Below are positions 18,485 to 24,357 of a stretch of DNA of 64,000 nt, piece after piece. The position numbers and the translations under genes were made by a program. Positions within the stretch are counted from its first letter, which is position 1. Each line of letters opens with the position of its first letter. Origin of the DNA: Desulforamulus ferrireducens (GTDB taxonomy: Bacteria > Bacillota > Desulfotomaculia > Desulfotomaculales > Desulfotomaculaceae). The notes beneath the pieces are model-generated. The model saw only the letters and a list, made by a program, of their open reading frames with translations. It was not told where the DNA came from and did not search any database. The stretch lies in NCBI RefSeq assembly GCF_002005145.1, contig NZ_CP019698.1, forward strand, positions 2,170,001-2,234,000, written 5' to 3'.

Positions 18485-18651
18485 TTTTTGTAACACTGTT
18501 CGAAGCCCCTCCCCATAGGGGGCACCATTTTTGTAACACTGTTCGAAGCCCCTCCCCATAGGGGTCACCATTTTTGTAACACTGTTCGAAGCCCCTCCCC
18601 ATAGGGGGCACCATTTTTGTAACACTGTTCGCCTCCCCATAGGGGTCACCA
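18485..18651 (+). repeat. Four tandem 43-bp repeats derived from a tRNA 3' end
   Basis: Units begin at 18481, 18524, 18567 and 18610 (period 43, last unit shortened by 5 bases). Each reads ACCATTTTTGTAACACTGTT, then CGAAGCCCCTCCCCATAGGG and a G/T-GC or TC ending that joins the next CACCA. The units mimic a T-loop (GTTCGAA) and the acceptor 3' strand plus CCA of the adjacent tRNA-Glu, alternately GGGGGCACCA and GGGGTCACCA. They are transcribed between tRNA-Glu and tRNA-Tyr. Confidence 0.9.
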
Positions 18652-18660
18652 ATTTAATAT

Positions 18661-18746
<86 letters not shown>

Positions 18747-18749
18747 CAT

Positions 18750-18824
18750 TGGGGTGTAGCCAAGCGGTAAGGCACCGGACTTTGACTCCGGCATTCGTTG
18801 GTTCGAATCCAGCCACCCCAGCCA
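18750..18824 (+). tRNA. tRNA-Gln (UUG)
   Basis: Acceptor TGGGGTG/CACCCCA, anticodon TTG in CTTTGAC, T-arm TGGTTCGAATCCA and encoded CCA. Three bases after tRNA-Tyr. GatCAB in this window suggests this tRNA is charged by transamidation. Confidence 0.94.
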
Positions 18825-18827
18825 ATC

Positions 18828-18866
18828 AGAAAGTGTCGCATAACTAATGCGACACTTTCTTTTTTA
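18828..18866 (+). terminator. Terminator of the tRNA cluster
   Basis: Perfect 13-bp stem AGAAAGTGTCGCA/TGCGACACTTTCT followed by T5. Confidence 0.85.
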
Positions 18867-18868
18867 TC

Positions 18869-19030
18869 TTATGTGGCCGGCCGGTTAATGCCGGTTATTC
18901 TTTGTCTTTTTTTACTATAATTGGCTGCCCCGGTCTCCCAAGTTTCATGATAACCACCGGTTCGGCCAACTAATGCTGCTTCTCCTTTGGTGCCGGCGTT
19001 CTTAATAAAACCTCTAATTTTTTTAGACAC
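18869..19030 (-). CDS. Small basic protein of 53 residues, unknown
   Basis: GTG start with GGGGG 6-7 bases upstream. The product begins MSKKIRGFIKNAGTKGEAAL, has a glycine-rich middle (VGRTGGYHETWETGAANYSK) and a basic tail (KRQRITGINRPAT). Composition is strongly basic and Gly/Thr-rich, with no membrane segment. It lies alone on the minus strand between tRNA clusters. The family is not recognised; a nucleic-acid-binding or spore-associated small protein would fit but is unproven. Confidence 0.6.
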   Translation of the reverse strand: MSKKIRGFIKNAGTKGEAALVGRTGGYHETWETGAANYSKKRQRITGINRPAT

Positions 19031-19188
19031 ATTTTAACCCCCTTTGAATTTTTAGTACACTTTTATTTTCTCCGGTTTCGAATGATGATATTTTGTTTCA
19101 AAAATACAACAAATATTGTCGTCTATATTGCATAAAATATCGTCAAATTATGACATAATAAAGTTACACTTGAAAATTACGCTCCTTT

Positions 19189-19218
19189 TACCGGTAGGAA
19201 GTTTACCGGTATCTTTTT
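19189..19218 (+). terminator. Terminator-like hairpin in the gap before tRNA-Leu
   Basis: ACCGGTA/TACCGGT stem followed by TCTTTTTTG on the plus strand. No plus-strand gene is seen directly upstream; the rest of 19041-19246 is AT-rich and shows nothing else. Confidence 0.4.
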
Positions 19219-19246
19219 TGCCCTGAGGCAACTATTAAATTGGTAC

Positions 19247-19275
19247 TTGCACTATTCAATTTTCTTTGCTATAAT
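19247..19275 (+). promoter_or_regulatory. Promoter of the first tRNA-Leu
   Basis: TTGCAC and TATAAT with a 17-base spacer. Confidence 0.7.
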
Positions 19276-19309
19276 CACTATTGCCTTAGAGATACAGGCA
19301 ATTTTATAA

Positions 19310-19396
19310 GCGGCAATGGCGGAATTGGCAGACGCGTAAGATTCAGGTTCTTATGTCCGTTAGGGCGTGGAGGTTCAAGTCCTCTTTGCCGCACCA
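19310..19396 (+). tRNA. tRNA-Leu (CAG), copy 1
   Basis: Class II tRNA. Acceptor GCGGCAA/TTGCCGC, anticodon arm TAAGA-TTCAGGT-TCTTA with anticodon CAG, variable-arm stem GTCC/GGGC, T-arm GAGGTTCAAGTCCTC, encoded CCA. Confidence 0.93.
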
Positions 19397-19399
19397 AGT

Positions 19400-19431
19400 A
19401 ACAACCCCGTTTTGTCGGGGTTGTTTTTTTA
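19400..19431 (+). terminator. Terminator of tRNA-Leu copy 1
   Basis: AACAACCCC/GGGGTTGTT stem with a run of T. Confidence 0.8.
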
Positions 19432-19476
19432 TGATAACTGTTAGTTGAATTTGTTATTTTTTCATGTAAAATCCTC

Positions 19477-19505
19477 TTGCATGGCATAGCTGATTAGGTT
19501 ATAAT
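19477..19505 (+). promoter_or_regulatory. Promoter of the second tRNA-Leu
   Basis: TTGCAT and TATAAT with a 17-base spacer. Confidence 0.7.
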
Positions 19506-19537
19506 AACACTTGTCGGTAAGGCAAATAATTAAATAG

Positions 19538-19624
19538 GCGGCAATGGCGGAATTGGCAGACGCGTAAGATTCAGGTTCTTATGCCCGTTAGGGTGTGGAG
19601 GTTCAAGTCCTCTTTGCCGCACCA
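19538..19624 (+). tRNA. tRNA-Leu (CAG), copy 2
   Basis: Same sequence as copy 1 except two changes in the variable-arm stem (GCCC/GGGT instead of GTCC/GGGC), which swap G-U wobble positions and keep the stem. It has its own promoter and terminator, so it is a duplicated transcription unit. Confidence 0.93.
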
Positions 19625-19626
19625 AT

Positions 19627-19660
19627 AAAAACACTTGGTTATTACCAAGTGTTTTTTATT
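19627..19660 (+). terminator. Terminator of tRNA-Leu copy 2
   Basis: AAACACTTGGT/ACCAAGTGTTT stem followed by T6. It may also end the minus-strand gene at 19684. Confidence 0.8.
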
Positions 19661-19683
19661 GGTTTGCACAAGTTTATGAGCAT

Positions 19684-20013
19684 TTACTCGACATATTGTT
19701 GGCCGGCCCTTATTTTTGAGTTAATTACTTCTACCAGGAACATGGTGGAAAAAATATGATACAACTCACCCACCACTCCTTCCACTGAACCCTCCCGGTT
19801 AGTTAAGGGTTGCTTGAGGACAATTTCAAACCCATATTGTTCTTGCATCTGCCGGATAAAATCTTTGATTAATCTCTCTCTCAACTCCTCGTCAGCCAGT
19901 TCCGTCCAATTCTGGTCAGTGGCAACTTCACATTGCAGAATTTCTTTGGCCTTAAGGAGAAAATCCTCGCGAAATTTATAAAAGGTGGGTTTACTGATGT
20001 TGCCTATCTTCAC
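19684..20013 (-). CDS. Conserved-looking protein of 109 residues, unknown
   Basis: MKIGNISKPTFYKFREDFLL starts a soluble, charged protein predicted mainly helical in the first two thirds (LADEELRERLIKDFIRQMQEQYGFEIVL) and less regular near EGSVEGVVGELYHIFSTMFL. RBS AGGAGG stands before ATG 20013. No catalytic motif or known domain is recognised. The KPTFYKFREDF opening could be a short helix-turn-helix-like segment, which is only suggestive. Confidence 0.6.
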   Translation of the reverse strand: MKIGNISKPTFYKFREDFLLKAKEILQCEVATDQNWTELADEELRERLIKDFIRQMQEQYGFEIVLKQPLTNREGSVEGVVGELYHIFSTMFLVEVINSKIRAGQQYVE

Positions 20014-20061
20014 GCAAATTCAACCTCCTGTGTTTGGTACTCTGCTATATTATACCATAAA

Positions 20062-20084
20062 AAAACGGCCCCTTAGGGCCGGTT
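20062..20084 (-). terminator. Terminator of the zinc-ribbon gene
   Basis: AACGGCCC/GGGCCGGTT stem, followed on the minus strand by a run of T. Confidence 0.7.
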
Positions 20085-20087
20085 AAG

Positions 20088-20306
20088 CTACCACTTATTA
20101 ATTTCAGGACATTTCATTTTAATTAAATTATAGGAGAAAGGTGCGAAATACTTTTCTTTGTTGGTACATTGAGCGTTTTTGCAGATCAAGGCCGGGATAG
20201 ATTCGGCATGACAAACTGCAACATCATCTTTAACATCCACACTTACCAGGGTTTCCTCTAGAGTTTCACCACAAACAGGGCAATGCTTAATAAATTGAGG
20301 CACCAT
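20088..20306 (-). CDS. Small zinc-ribbon protein
   Basis: 72 residues with two Cys pairs: CPVCGE near residue 9 and CKNAQC near residue 42, the pattern of a YgiT/zinc-finger-like ribbon. RBS GAGGAGAT precedes ATG 20306. Partner and target are unknown, and no toxin gene of the mqsR/higB type is adjacent. Confidence 0.65.
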   Translation of the reverse strand: MVPQFIKHCPVCGETLEETLVSVDVKDDVAVCHAESIPALICKNAQCTNKEKYFAPFSYNLIKMKCPEINKW

Positions 20307-20440
20307 AAATCATCTCCTCTGACTGTTTATGTAGGTAACCAGGGAAACTAACTGAATATTTAGTTATTGATTATATTATACTTTTTAGATGACAAGATTT
20401 CAATAAGTATATCTTAATTTAAAATTAATGTGACAAAATT

Positions 20441-20474
20441 GAAGATCCCTGTCCAGACTAGGACAGGGATCTTC
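20441..20474 (-). terminator. Strong hairpin ending the structured RNA
   Basis: Perfect 14-bp stem GAAGATCCCTGTCC/GGACAGGGATCTTC. Minus-strand tail AATTTTG. Confidence 0.6.
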
Positions 20475-20590
20475 CGGAAAGGCAACCTCATACCTTTCCA
20501 CGGGTATCGGTTTTTCCAGTGGTTTTGTCGATACCTTTGCCCGTTAACCTTTCCGCGCATCCCACAAGCGACGGGTAGGAGTTTGTTTTA
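20475..20590 (-). ncRNA. Unidentified structured RNA downstream of the SIR2-like gene
   Basis: GC-rich stretch in AT-rich surroundings. On the minus strand it folds into nested stems: CGGAAAGG (about 20550) with CCTTTCCG (about 20478), enclosing GGTATCG/CGATACC around an A-rich loop, preceded by a small CCCGTCGCTTGTGGG hairpin and followed by the 14-bp terminator-like stem. A TTGACA box overlaps the SIR2-like stop codon (about 20620) with ATATGAT some 18-20 bases on, so it may have its own start. No known class (SRP, 6S, tmRNA, RNase P, common riboswitches) matches by eye. Confidence 0.45.
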
Positions 20591-20617
20591 TCATATCCCT
20601 GATTACCTTCATTTATG

Positions 20618-21700
20618 TCAACCAATGTTTGTTTCTAGAGGTAGCATCTCAGTAAATTTATCAATATCTGGATAGTAATCCACTTCTTGCACGCGGAAAA
20701 TACTTTTGTGTTTGGCCAGCAACCTTTCCAGCTGGTAACCCTCGGCACTGTCTACTACCACCACCCTTTTTAACACCTTGTTTTGGGTGATAGCCTTACG
20801 AAACATCCAATTTGAGCGAAAATCAGTGGGAGGAAAGGAATAGCCAATAACAATAATTTCCGTTGCCTGGGCCAACTTCCCCCGGGCCTGTCGCCATAAA
20901 TCAGGAATAAAGGGTATGGATTGATAGTTTTTCATTAGGGTTGGTGGGATAATAACTCTGCTTAAATGCTTGCAACAGTGTTCTGTGGAGCATTTGATCA
21001 AATTGGCCATACCGCTGATAATTCTGCTATGACCCTTTTCATCGCTATGGTCATAGCTATAAAGCTGTCCACATTGGGGACAAAAGAGCCAGTTTAATGA
21101 GCCATGCAGCTTATAAAGATGTACGTTGGAAGGTTGCCCATTGTCATTTTTATGATGCTTATGGTGGGTGATATCCTGACAGGGAATACCGTAACCATCC
21201 CGGATGCTCCAATTAGCTGTTGCTCCCTTTAGATCCCTCAGGGCATAGTCCATAAGTAACTCGTAATTAAAGGATATAATGGCGTCTCCTGGTTTGAGGG
21301 ATCTGGCAATAGCCCGATGATGGGGACAAGGTGGGCCATAGAGTATTTTGTCAAAGGTTAAGGCCATTAGTAATAAGTACTCTTCATAGGCCCTCAGTAG
21401 CCTGTCTCGACCGTCAACATCCTCTTCAATTTCAATATTCAGGAGGGTTAATACCTCTTCCATATCCAGGTCTGACTGGCCAATGTCTTCCCTCGGGATA
21501 CCCCATAACTTTTCAATAAAGCAAAAGATTTCCTCATATTGTAGCTGCTCGTCCGCAAAATGGCGATCTCTTATTTGATGTATATCAAGGAGTCGCATGG
21601 CTTTTTGGAAAAAATTTTTCGCCACCGGACTGGTTTCCTTTAAATAAGAACCTTTATAGGATGCTGCTGCGCCTGCTCCTAGAACATATACCTTGGACAC
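20618..21700 (-). CDS. SIR2-like domain protein with zinc ribbon
   Basis: 360 residues. The opening VYVLGAGAAASYKGS is a Rossmann-type GAGAS signature of SIR2-like proteins. GDAIISFNYELLMDYAL matches the S/T-x-N-Y-D motif region, LYKLHGSLNW is the H-G-S motif, CPQCGQ...CSTEHCC is the zinc ribbon, and EIIVIGYSFPPTDF is the G-Y-S-x-P motif. Such SIR2_2-type proteins include NAD-degrading antiphage effectors as well as uncharacterised ones; the sequence alone does not tell which. No partner gene is adjacent: upstream is a small membrane protein gene. ATG 21700 is preceded by GGGAGGGAG. Confidence 0.8.
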   Translation of the reverse strand: MSKVYVLGAGAAASYKGSYLKETSPVAKNFFQKAMRLLDIHQIRDRHFADEQLQYEEIFCFIEKLWGIPREDIGQSDLDMEEVLTLLNIEIEEDVDGRDRLLRAYEEYLLLMALTFDKILYGPPCPHHRAIARSLKPGDAIISFNYELLMDYALRDLKGATANWSIRDGYGIPCQDITHHKHHKNDNGQPSNVHLYKLHGSLNWLFCPQCGQLYSYDHSDEKGHSRIISGMANLIKCSTEHCCKHLSRVIIPPTLMKNYQSIPFIPDLWRQARGKLAQATEIIVIGYSFPPTDFRSNWMFRKAITQNKVLKRVVVVDSAEGYQLERLLAKHKSIFRVQEVDYYPDIDKFTEMLPLETNIG

Positions 21701-21746
21701 ATACTCCCTCCCCAGCTATTTTTCATTTATTTAGTATGGATCCAGT

Positions 21747-21774
21747 AAAAAAAAATAACCCACTGCAGGGTTAT
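21747..21774 (-). terminator. Terminator of the small membrane protein gene
   Basis: ATAACCC/GGGTTAT stem followed on the minus strand by nine T. Confidence 0.75.
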
Positions 21775-21780
21775 CGAGAG

Positions 21781-21984
21781 CTAGAATAACAGTAGACGTG
21801 CAATTTGAGCAATTAAGTAGAGGGCTGTAAGGGAACAAACACCTTTACCGATAAACTGAGCAGCAGGAGTGTCCGTAGTTTCTAACCAATCCATGGTTTC
21901 CTCAATAAGGGAAGAGTTATTAGTTTCCAGGGCAGTCTTATTGGCCAGGGGATTTATATGTAAATTTATACCTGCACTATTCAT
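21781..21984 (-). CDS. Small protein of 67 residues with C-terminal membrane helix
   Basis: MNSAGINLHINPLANKTALE opens a polar N-terminal half. The C-terminus KGVCSLTALYLIAQIARLLL is hydrophobic enough for one membrane helix. RBS GGAGG lies upstream of ATG 21984, and a strong terminator follows, so it is probably a real single-gene unit. Family unknown. Confidence 0.6.
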   Translation of the reverse strand: MNSAGINLHINPLANKTALETNNSSLIEETMDWLETTDTPAAQFIGKGVCSLTALYLIAQIARLLLF

Positions 21985-22055
21985 ATATCTTACCTCCGAA
22001 CATTTGTTTTGATTATTTTATTCCAAACACTTGTTCTTGTCAATATCAAAAAAAT

Positions 22056-22082
22056 AAAAATCCTGCCAAAGACAGGATTTTT
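22056..22082 (-). terminator. Terminator of the lysine aminomutase gene
   Basis: AAAAATCCTG/CAGGATTTTT stem with T-rich tails just past the stop at 22090. Confidence 0.75.
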
Positions 22083-22089
22083 AATGGTA

Positions 22090-23352
22090 CTAACTGCTAA
22101 TCTGATAGGGAATAATGCGTTTTTCCCAGGTGCGCAAGGTTATGTGGTTGTTTTTATTTTCGATTACATATTGAGGCAAGATAGGTGTCTTACCGTAGCC
22201 GTTAGGGGCATTAATAATATAGGTGGGAACTGCCAAACCCGAGGTATAGCCCCTCAGTTGCTCCATAATGGCCAGGCCCTCATCCACCCCGGTAATAAAG
22301 TGCCGGGTTCCTTTTACCGACTTAGCGTGGAAAATATAGTAGGGCCTTACCCGAATTTTAAGCAAGCTCTGGTTTAATCGTTTCATAACATCCGGCTGGT
22401 TATTCACATTCTTTAGTAAAACCGCCTGATTGCCCAGGACAACCCCGGCTTTAATCAGCCTGTCACAAGCTTGTTTGGCTTCGGGAGTAACCTCCAAGGG
22501 ATGATTAAACTGGGAGTTAATGTAAATGGGCGGATATTTCTCGAGAACTTCACATAGCTCCGGGGTAATTCTTTGGGGCATGGTTACAGGAGTTCTGGTA
22601 CCAATTCTCTTAATTTCCACGTGGGGAATGTTGTGCAATTCTCCCAGTAACCAATCAAGTTGTTGATCAGATAATAACAGGGCGTCTCCACCGGTAATCA
22701 GTACATCACGGATCTCTTTATTCTCTCGGATATATTGCAATGCAGCTTCCAATACCTTGCGGGGCTTGTGTACATCAACTTCACCAATGTTTCTTCTTCT
22801 CTGACAATGACGACAGTACATAGCACATTGGTTAGTTACGTTAATTATTAAACGATCGGGGTAGCGTCTGGTAATGCCAGGAGCTGGCGAGGTATATTCT
22901 TCACCCATGGGATCTTCTACACCGTAGCGATCCTTTACTTCTTCTATGCTAGGAATTGCCTGCAGCCAGATGGCTCCTCCCTTACCACCTACCATGGCCA
23001 GTGCCAGATAGTAGGGAGAAACTGCCCAACGGTATTGTTTCCCTACCTTTTCTACCGCATCCCTTTCTTCGGGTGTGAGATCTATGATATCACCCAATAC
23101 CTCTACATCACGAATGCGATTAGCCATTTGCCAATGCCAATTATTCCATTGTTCCTCACTGGCATTAAAGTACTTTAACAGCTTGCCTTTGGCCAAGTTG
23201 TAGGCCTCTTGGATTTCAAATCCATCCGGGATATTCTGTTTGTTTTGCAAATAATCCTCAATATGTGCCTTAAGTTCTTTAGCTCTTTTTAAGGCAATTT
23301 TTCTTTTGTCCTTTGCTACAACTTCTTGATCCTGCTTCCAAATTACTGACAA
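22090..23352 (-). CDS. kamA: Lysine 2,3-aminomutase family radical SAM enzyme
   Basis: 420-residue KamA-type PLP/radical SAM protein. The [4Fe-4S] motif is CAMYCRHCQRR, followed by DVLITGGDALLL, KRIGTRTPVTMPQRI and the PLP-lysine region PNGYGKTP near the C-terminus. It should convert L-lysine to beta-lysine (or a close relative). TTG 23352 with GGGAGGG upstream is the start. The transcript starts with a c-di-AMP riboswitch, and a BusR-like c-di-AMP-responsive regulator is encoded next door. This points to beta-lysine made as a compatible solute, but no beta-lysine acetyltransferase (ablB) is adjacent. Glutamate 2,3-aminomutase is an alternative reading. Confidence 0.85.
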   Translation of the reverse strand: MSVIWKQDQEVVAKDKRKIALKRAKELKAHIEDYLQNKQNIPDGFEIQEAYNLAKGKLLKYFNASEEQWNNWHWQMANRIRDVEVLGDIIDLTPEERDAVEKVGKQYRWAVSPYYLALAMVGGKGGAIWLQAIPSIEEVKDRYGVEDPMGEEYTSPAPGITRRYPDRLIINVTNQCAMYCRHCQRRRNIGEVDVHKPRKVLEAALQYIRENKEIRDVLITGGDALLLSDQQLDWLLGELHNIPHVEIKRIGTRTPVTMPQRITPELCEVLEKYPPIYINSQFNHPLEVTPEAKQACDRLIKAGVVLGNQAVLLKNVNNQPDVMKRLNQSLLKIRVRPYYIFHAKSVKGTRHFITGVDEGLAIMEQLRGYTSGLAVPTYIINAPNGYGKTPILPQYVIENKNNHITLRTWEKRIIPYQISS

Positions 23353-23371
23353 TAATATCCCTCCCTTTCCT

Positions 23372-23527
23372 TTTAGCCTACGAAGTTAGCTGACGGGTTC
23401 GGGTCGAAAGGAATAAACCCTACCCACAAAATGCAGGATTCACCCCAAAAAAAGTCGGGTCCTCCGTTCCTATTGCTAGGATTTGGCTAATTTTTACAGA
23501 CAACATGTTTGTCTTGTTAGGTTGTCA
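23372..23527 (-). ncRNA. c-di-AMP (ydaO/yuaA) riboswitch leader of kamA
   Basis: On the minus strand the conserved ydaO blocks occur in order: CGGAGGACCCG, GGGGTGAATCC, GGGTAGGG, then CGACCCGAACCCGTCAGCTA and ACTTCGTAGGCTAA. Closing stem P1 pairs TTAGCC (about 23484-23489) with GGCTAA (about 23374-23379). No terminator follows. The 3' P1 strand lies about 10 bases before the GGGAGGG ribosome binding site, so control of translation or of an unseen alternative fold is possible. In the known class, c-di-AMP binding turns expression off. Confidence 0.9.
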
Positions 23528-23534
23528 CAACTTC

Positions 23535-23564
23535 ATTATATCACGGAGGTTGCCTGTGTATCAA
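23535..23564 (-). promoter_or_regulatory. Promoter of the c-di-AMP riboswitch-kamA transcript
   Basis: TTGATA and TATAAT with an 18-base spacer on the minus strand; start of transcription expected near 23528. Confidence 0.7.
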
Positions 23565-23572
23565 TAAAAAAT

Positions 23573-23593
23573 GGTGCCTACCATGGGGGCACC
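23573..23593 (-). terminator. Terminator of the BusR-like gene
   Basis: GGTGCC/GGCACC stem followed on the minus strand by ATTTTTTATT. Confidence 0.65.
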
Positions 23594-23598
23594 TTATA

Positions 23599-24213
23599 TT
23601 ATACTCTTACCAATCCCTCCCGGGCTTCCGGTTCAAGTCGTCCGTATATGGTAAAGATATCACCATTTTCTATAATGATATCCTCAGTTAAATCTGTTAT
23701 ATCGTCCATACCTTTGCGTTGGATAGCCAGTATTTTACCCTTGCAAATTTTAGTTTTGGCCAGCGGTTGTCCCACCAAAGGGGAATCCGGCAGCACCTTC
23801 CACTCTTCTATTTTAGTTAGTTTATTTTCTAAGTGAAGTGTGTGCTCCATTAATTCCTCCAGGAGCTTATCTATTTCGTGGTTTAAACGATCTCTTTCTT
23901 TAATCAGATCATGTAGTTGTTCATGCAGACCGGCCAAAACCCGGCGCTGATCAAAATCATCTAAATATTTTCTGGCCGACTCGGTGGATTTAACAACCAC
24001 ACCTACACCAGCGGTTACTTCCACAATACCTACTTCTTGAAGTAAGGTTAACGCCCGGCGAATGGTTTCTGGGGAAACACTATATTTACCTGCCAGGGTA
24101 GAGCGACCAAAGATCTTTTGACCTTCCTGGTACTCCCCGCGAACTATGTGTTCGGCCAAGTCCGCGGCGATGGTAATATACCGTGCCATATGAATATCAT
24201 TATTCACCAACAT
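23599..24213 (-). CDS. GntR-type regulator with C-terminal TrkA_C domain, BusR-like
   Basis: About 204 residues: winged helix of the GntR kind (GQKIFGRSTLAGKYSVSPETIRRALTLLQEVGIVEV, about residues 25-75), coiled coil (LHEQLHDLIKERDRLNHEIDKLLEELMEHT, about 90-130) and a C-terminal RCK_C/TrkA_C domain (DSPLVGQPLAKTKICKGKILAIQRKG...IIENGDIFTIYG). This is the architecture of BusR, the c-di-AMP-dependent repressor of osmolyte uptake in lactococci and streptococci. ATG 24213 with GGAGGG is the start. It lies upstream of, and in line with, the c-di-AMP riboswitch-kamA unit, but a terminator separates them. DNA targets are not visible. Confidence 0.82.
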   Translation of the reverse strand: MLVNNDIHMARYITIAADLAEHIVRGEYQEGQKIFGRSTLAGKYSVSPETIRRALTLLQEVGIVEVTAGVGVVVKSTESARKYLDDFDQRRVLAGLHEQLHDLIKERDRLNHEIDKLLEELMEHTLHLENKLTKIEEWKVLPDSPLVGQPLAKTKICKGKILAIQRKGMDDITDLTEDIIIENGDIFTIYGRLEPEAREGLVRV

Positions 24214-24292
24214 TAAACCCTCCAAGTATACTCTTTAAAGTTAAATTATACCCCCGAAGCACAGATAAGTGAAGAGTTTATTTTCTGCCAAA

Positions 24293-24333
24293 AAGTAAGT
24301 GTCGCAAAACCGCATGGCTTGCGACACTTACTT
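24293..24333 (-). terminator. Terminator of the hydrogenase-maturation operon
   Basis: Perfect 14-bp stem AAGTAAGTGTCGCA/TGCGACACTTACTT followed on the minus strand by TTTTTGG, 25 bases after the hydG stop. Confidence 0.8.
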
Positions 24334-24357
24334 TGGCAGTAATGACGCCTTTTTCTT

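Noticed and set aside
18485-18651. CRISPR array
   Set aside because: The repeats are directly adjacent with no unique spacers and match the tRNA 3' end.
20441-20590. SRP RNA, 6S RNA or a GEMM riboswitch
   Set aside because: The conserved SRP tetraloop/GGAA helix, the long 6S central bulge and the GEMM tetraloop core are not found in the sequence.
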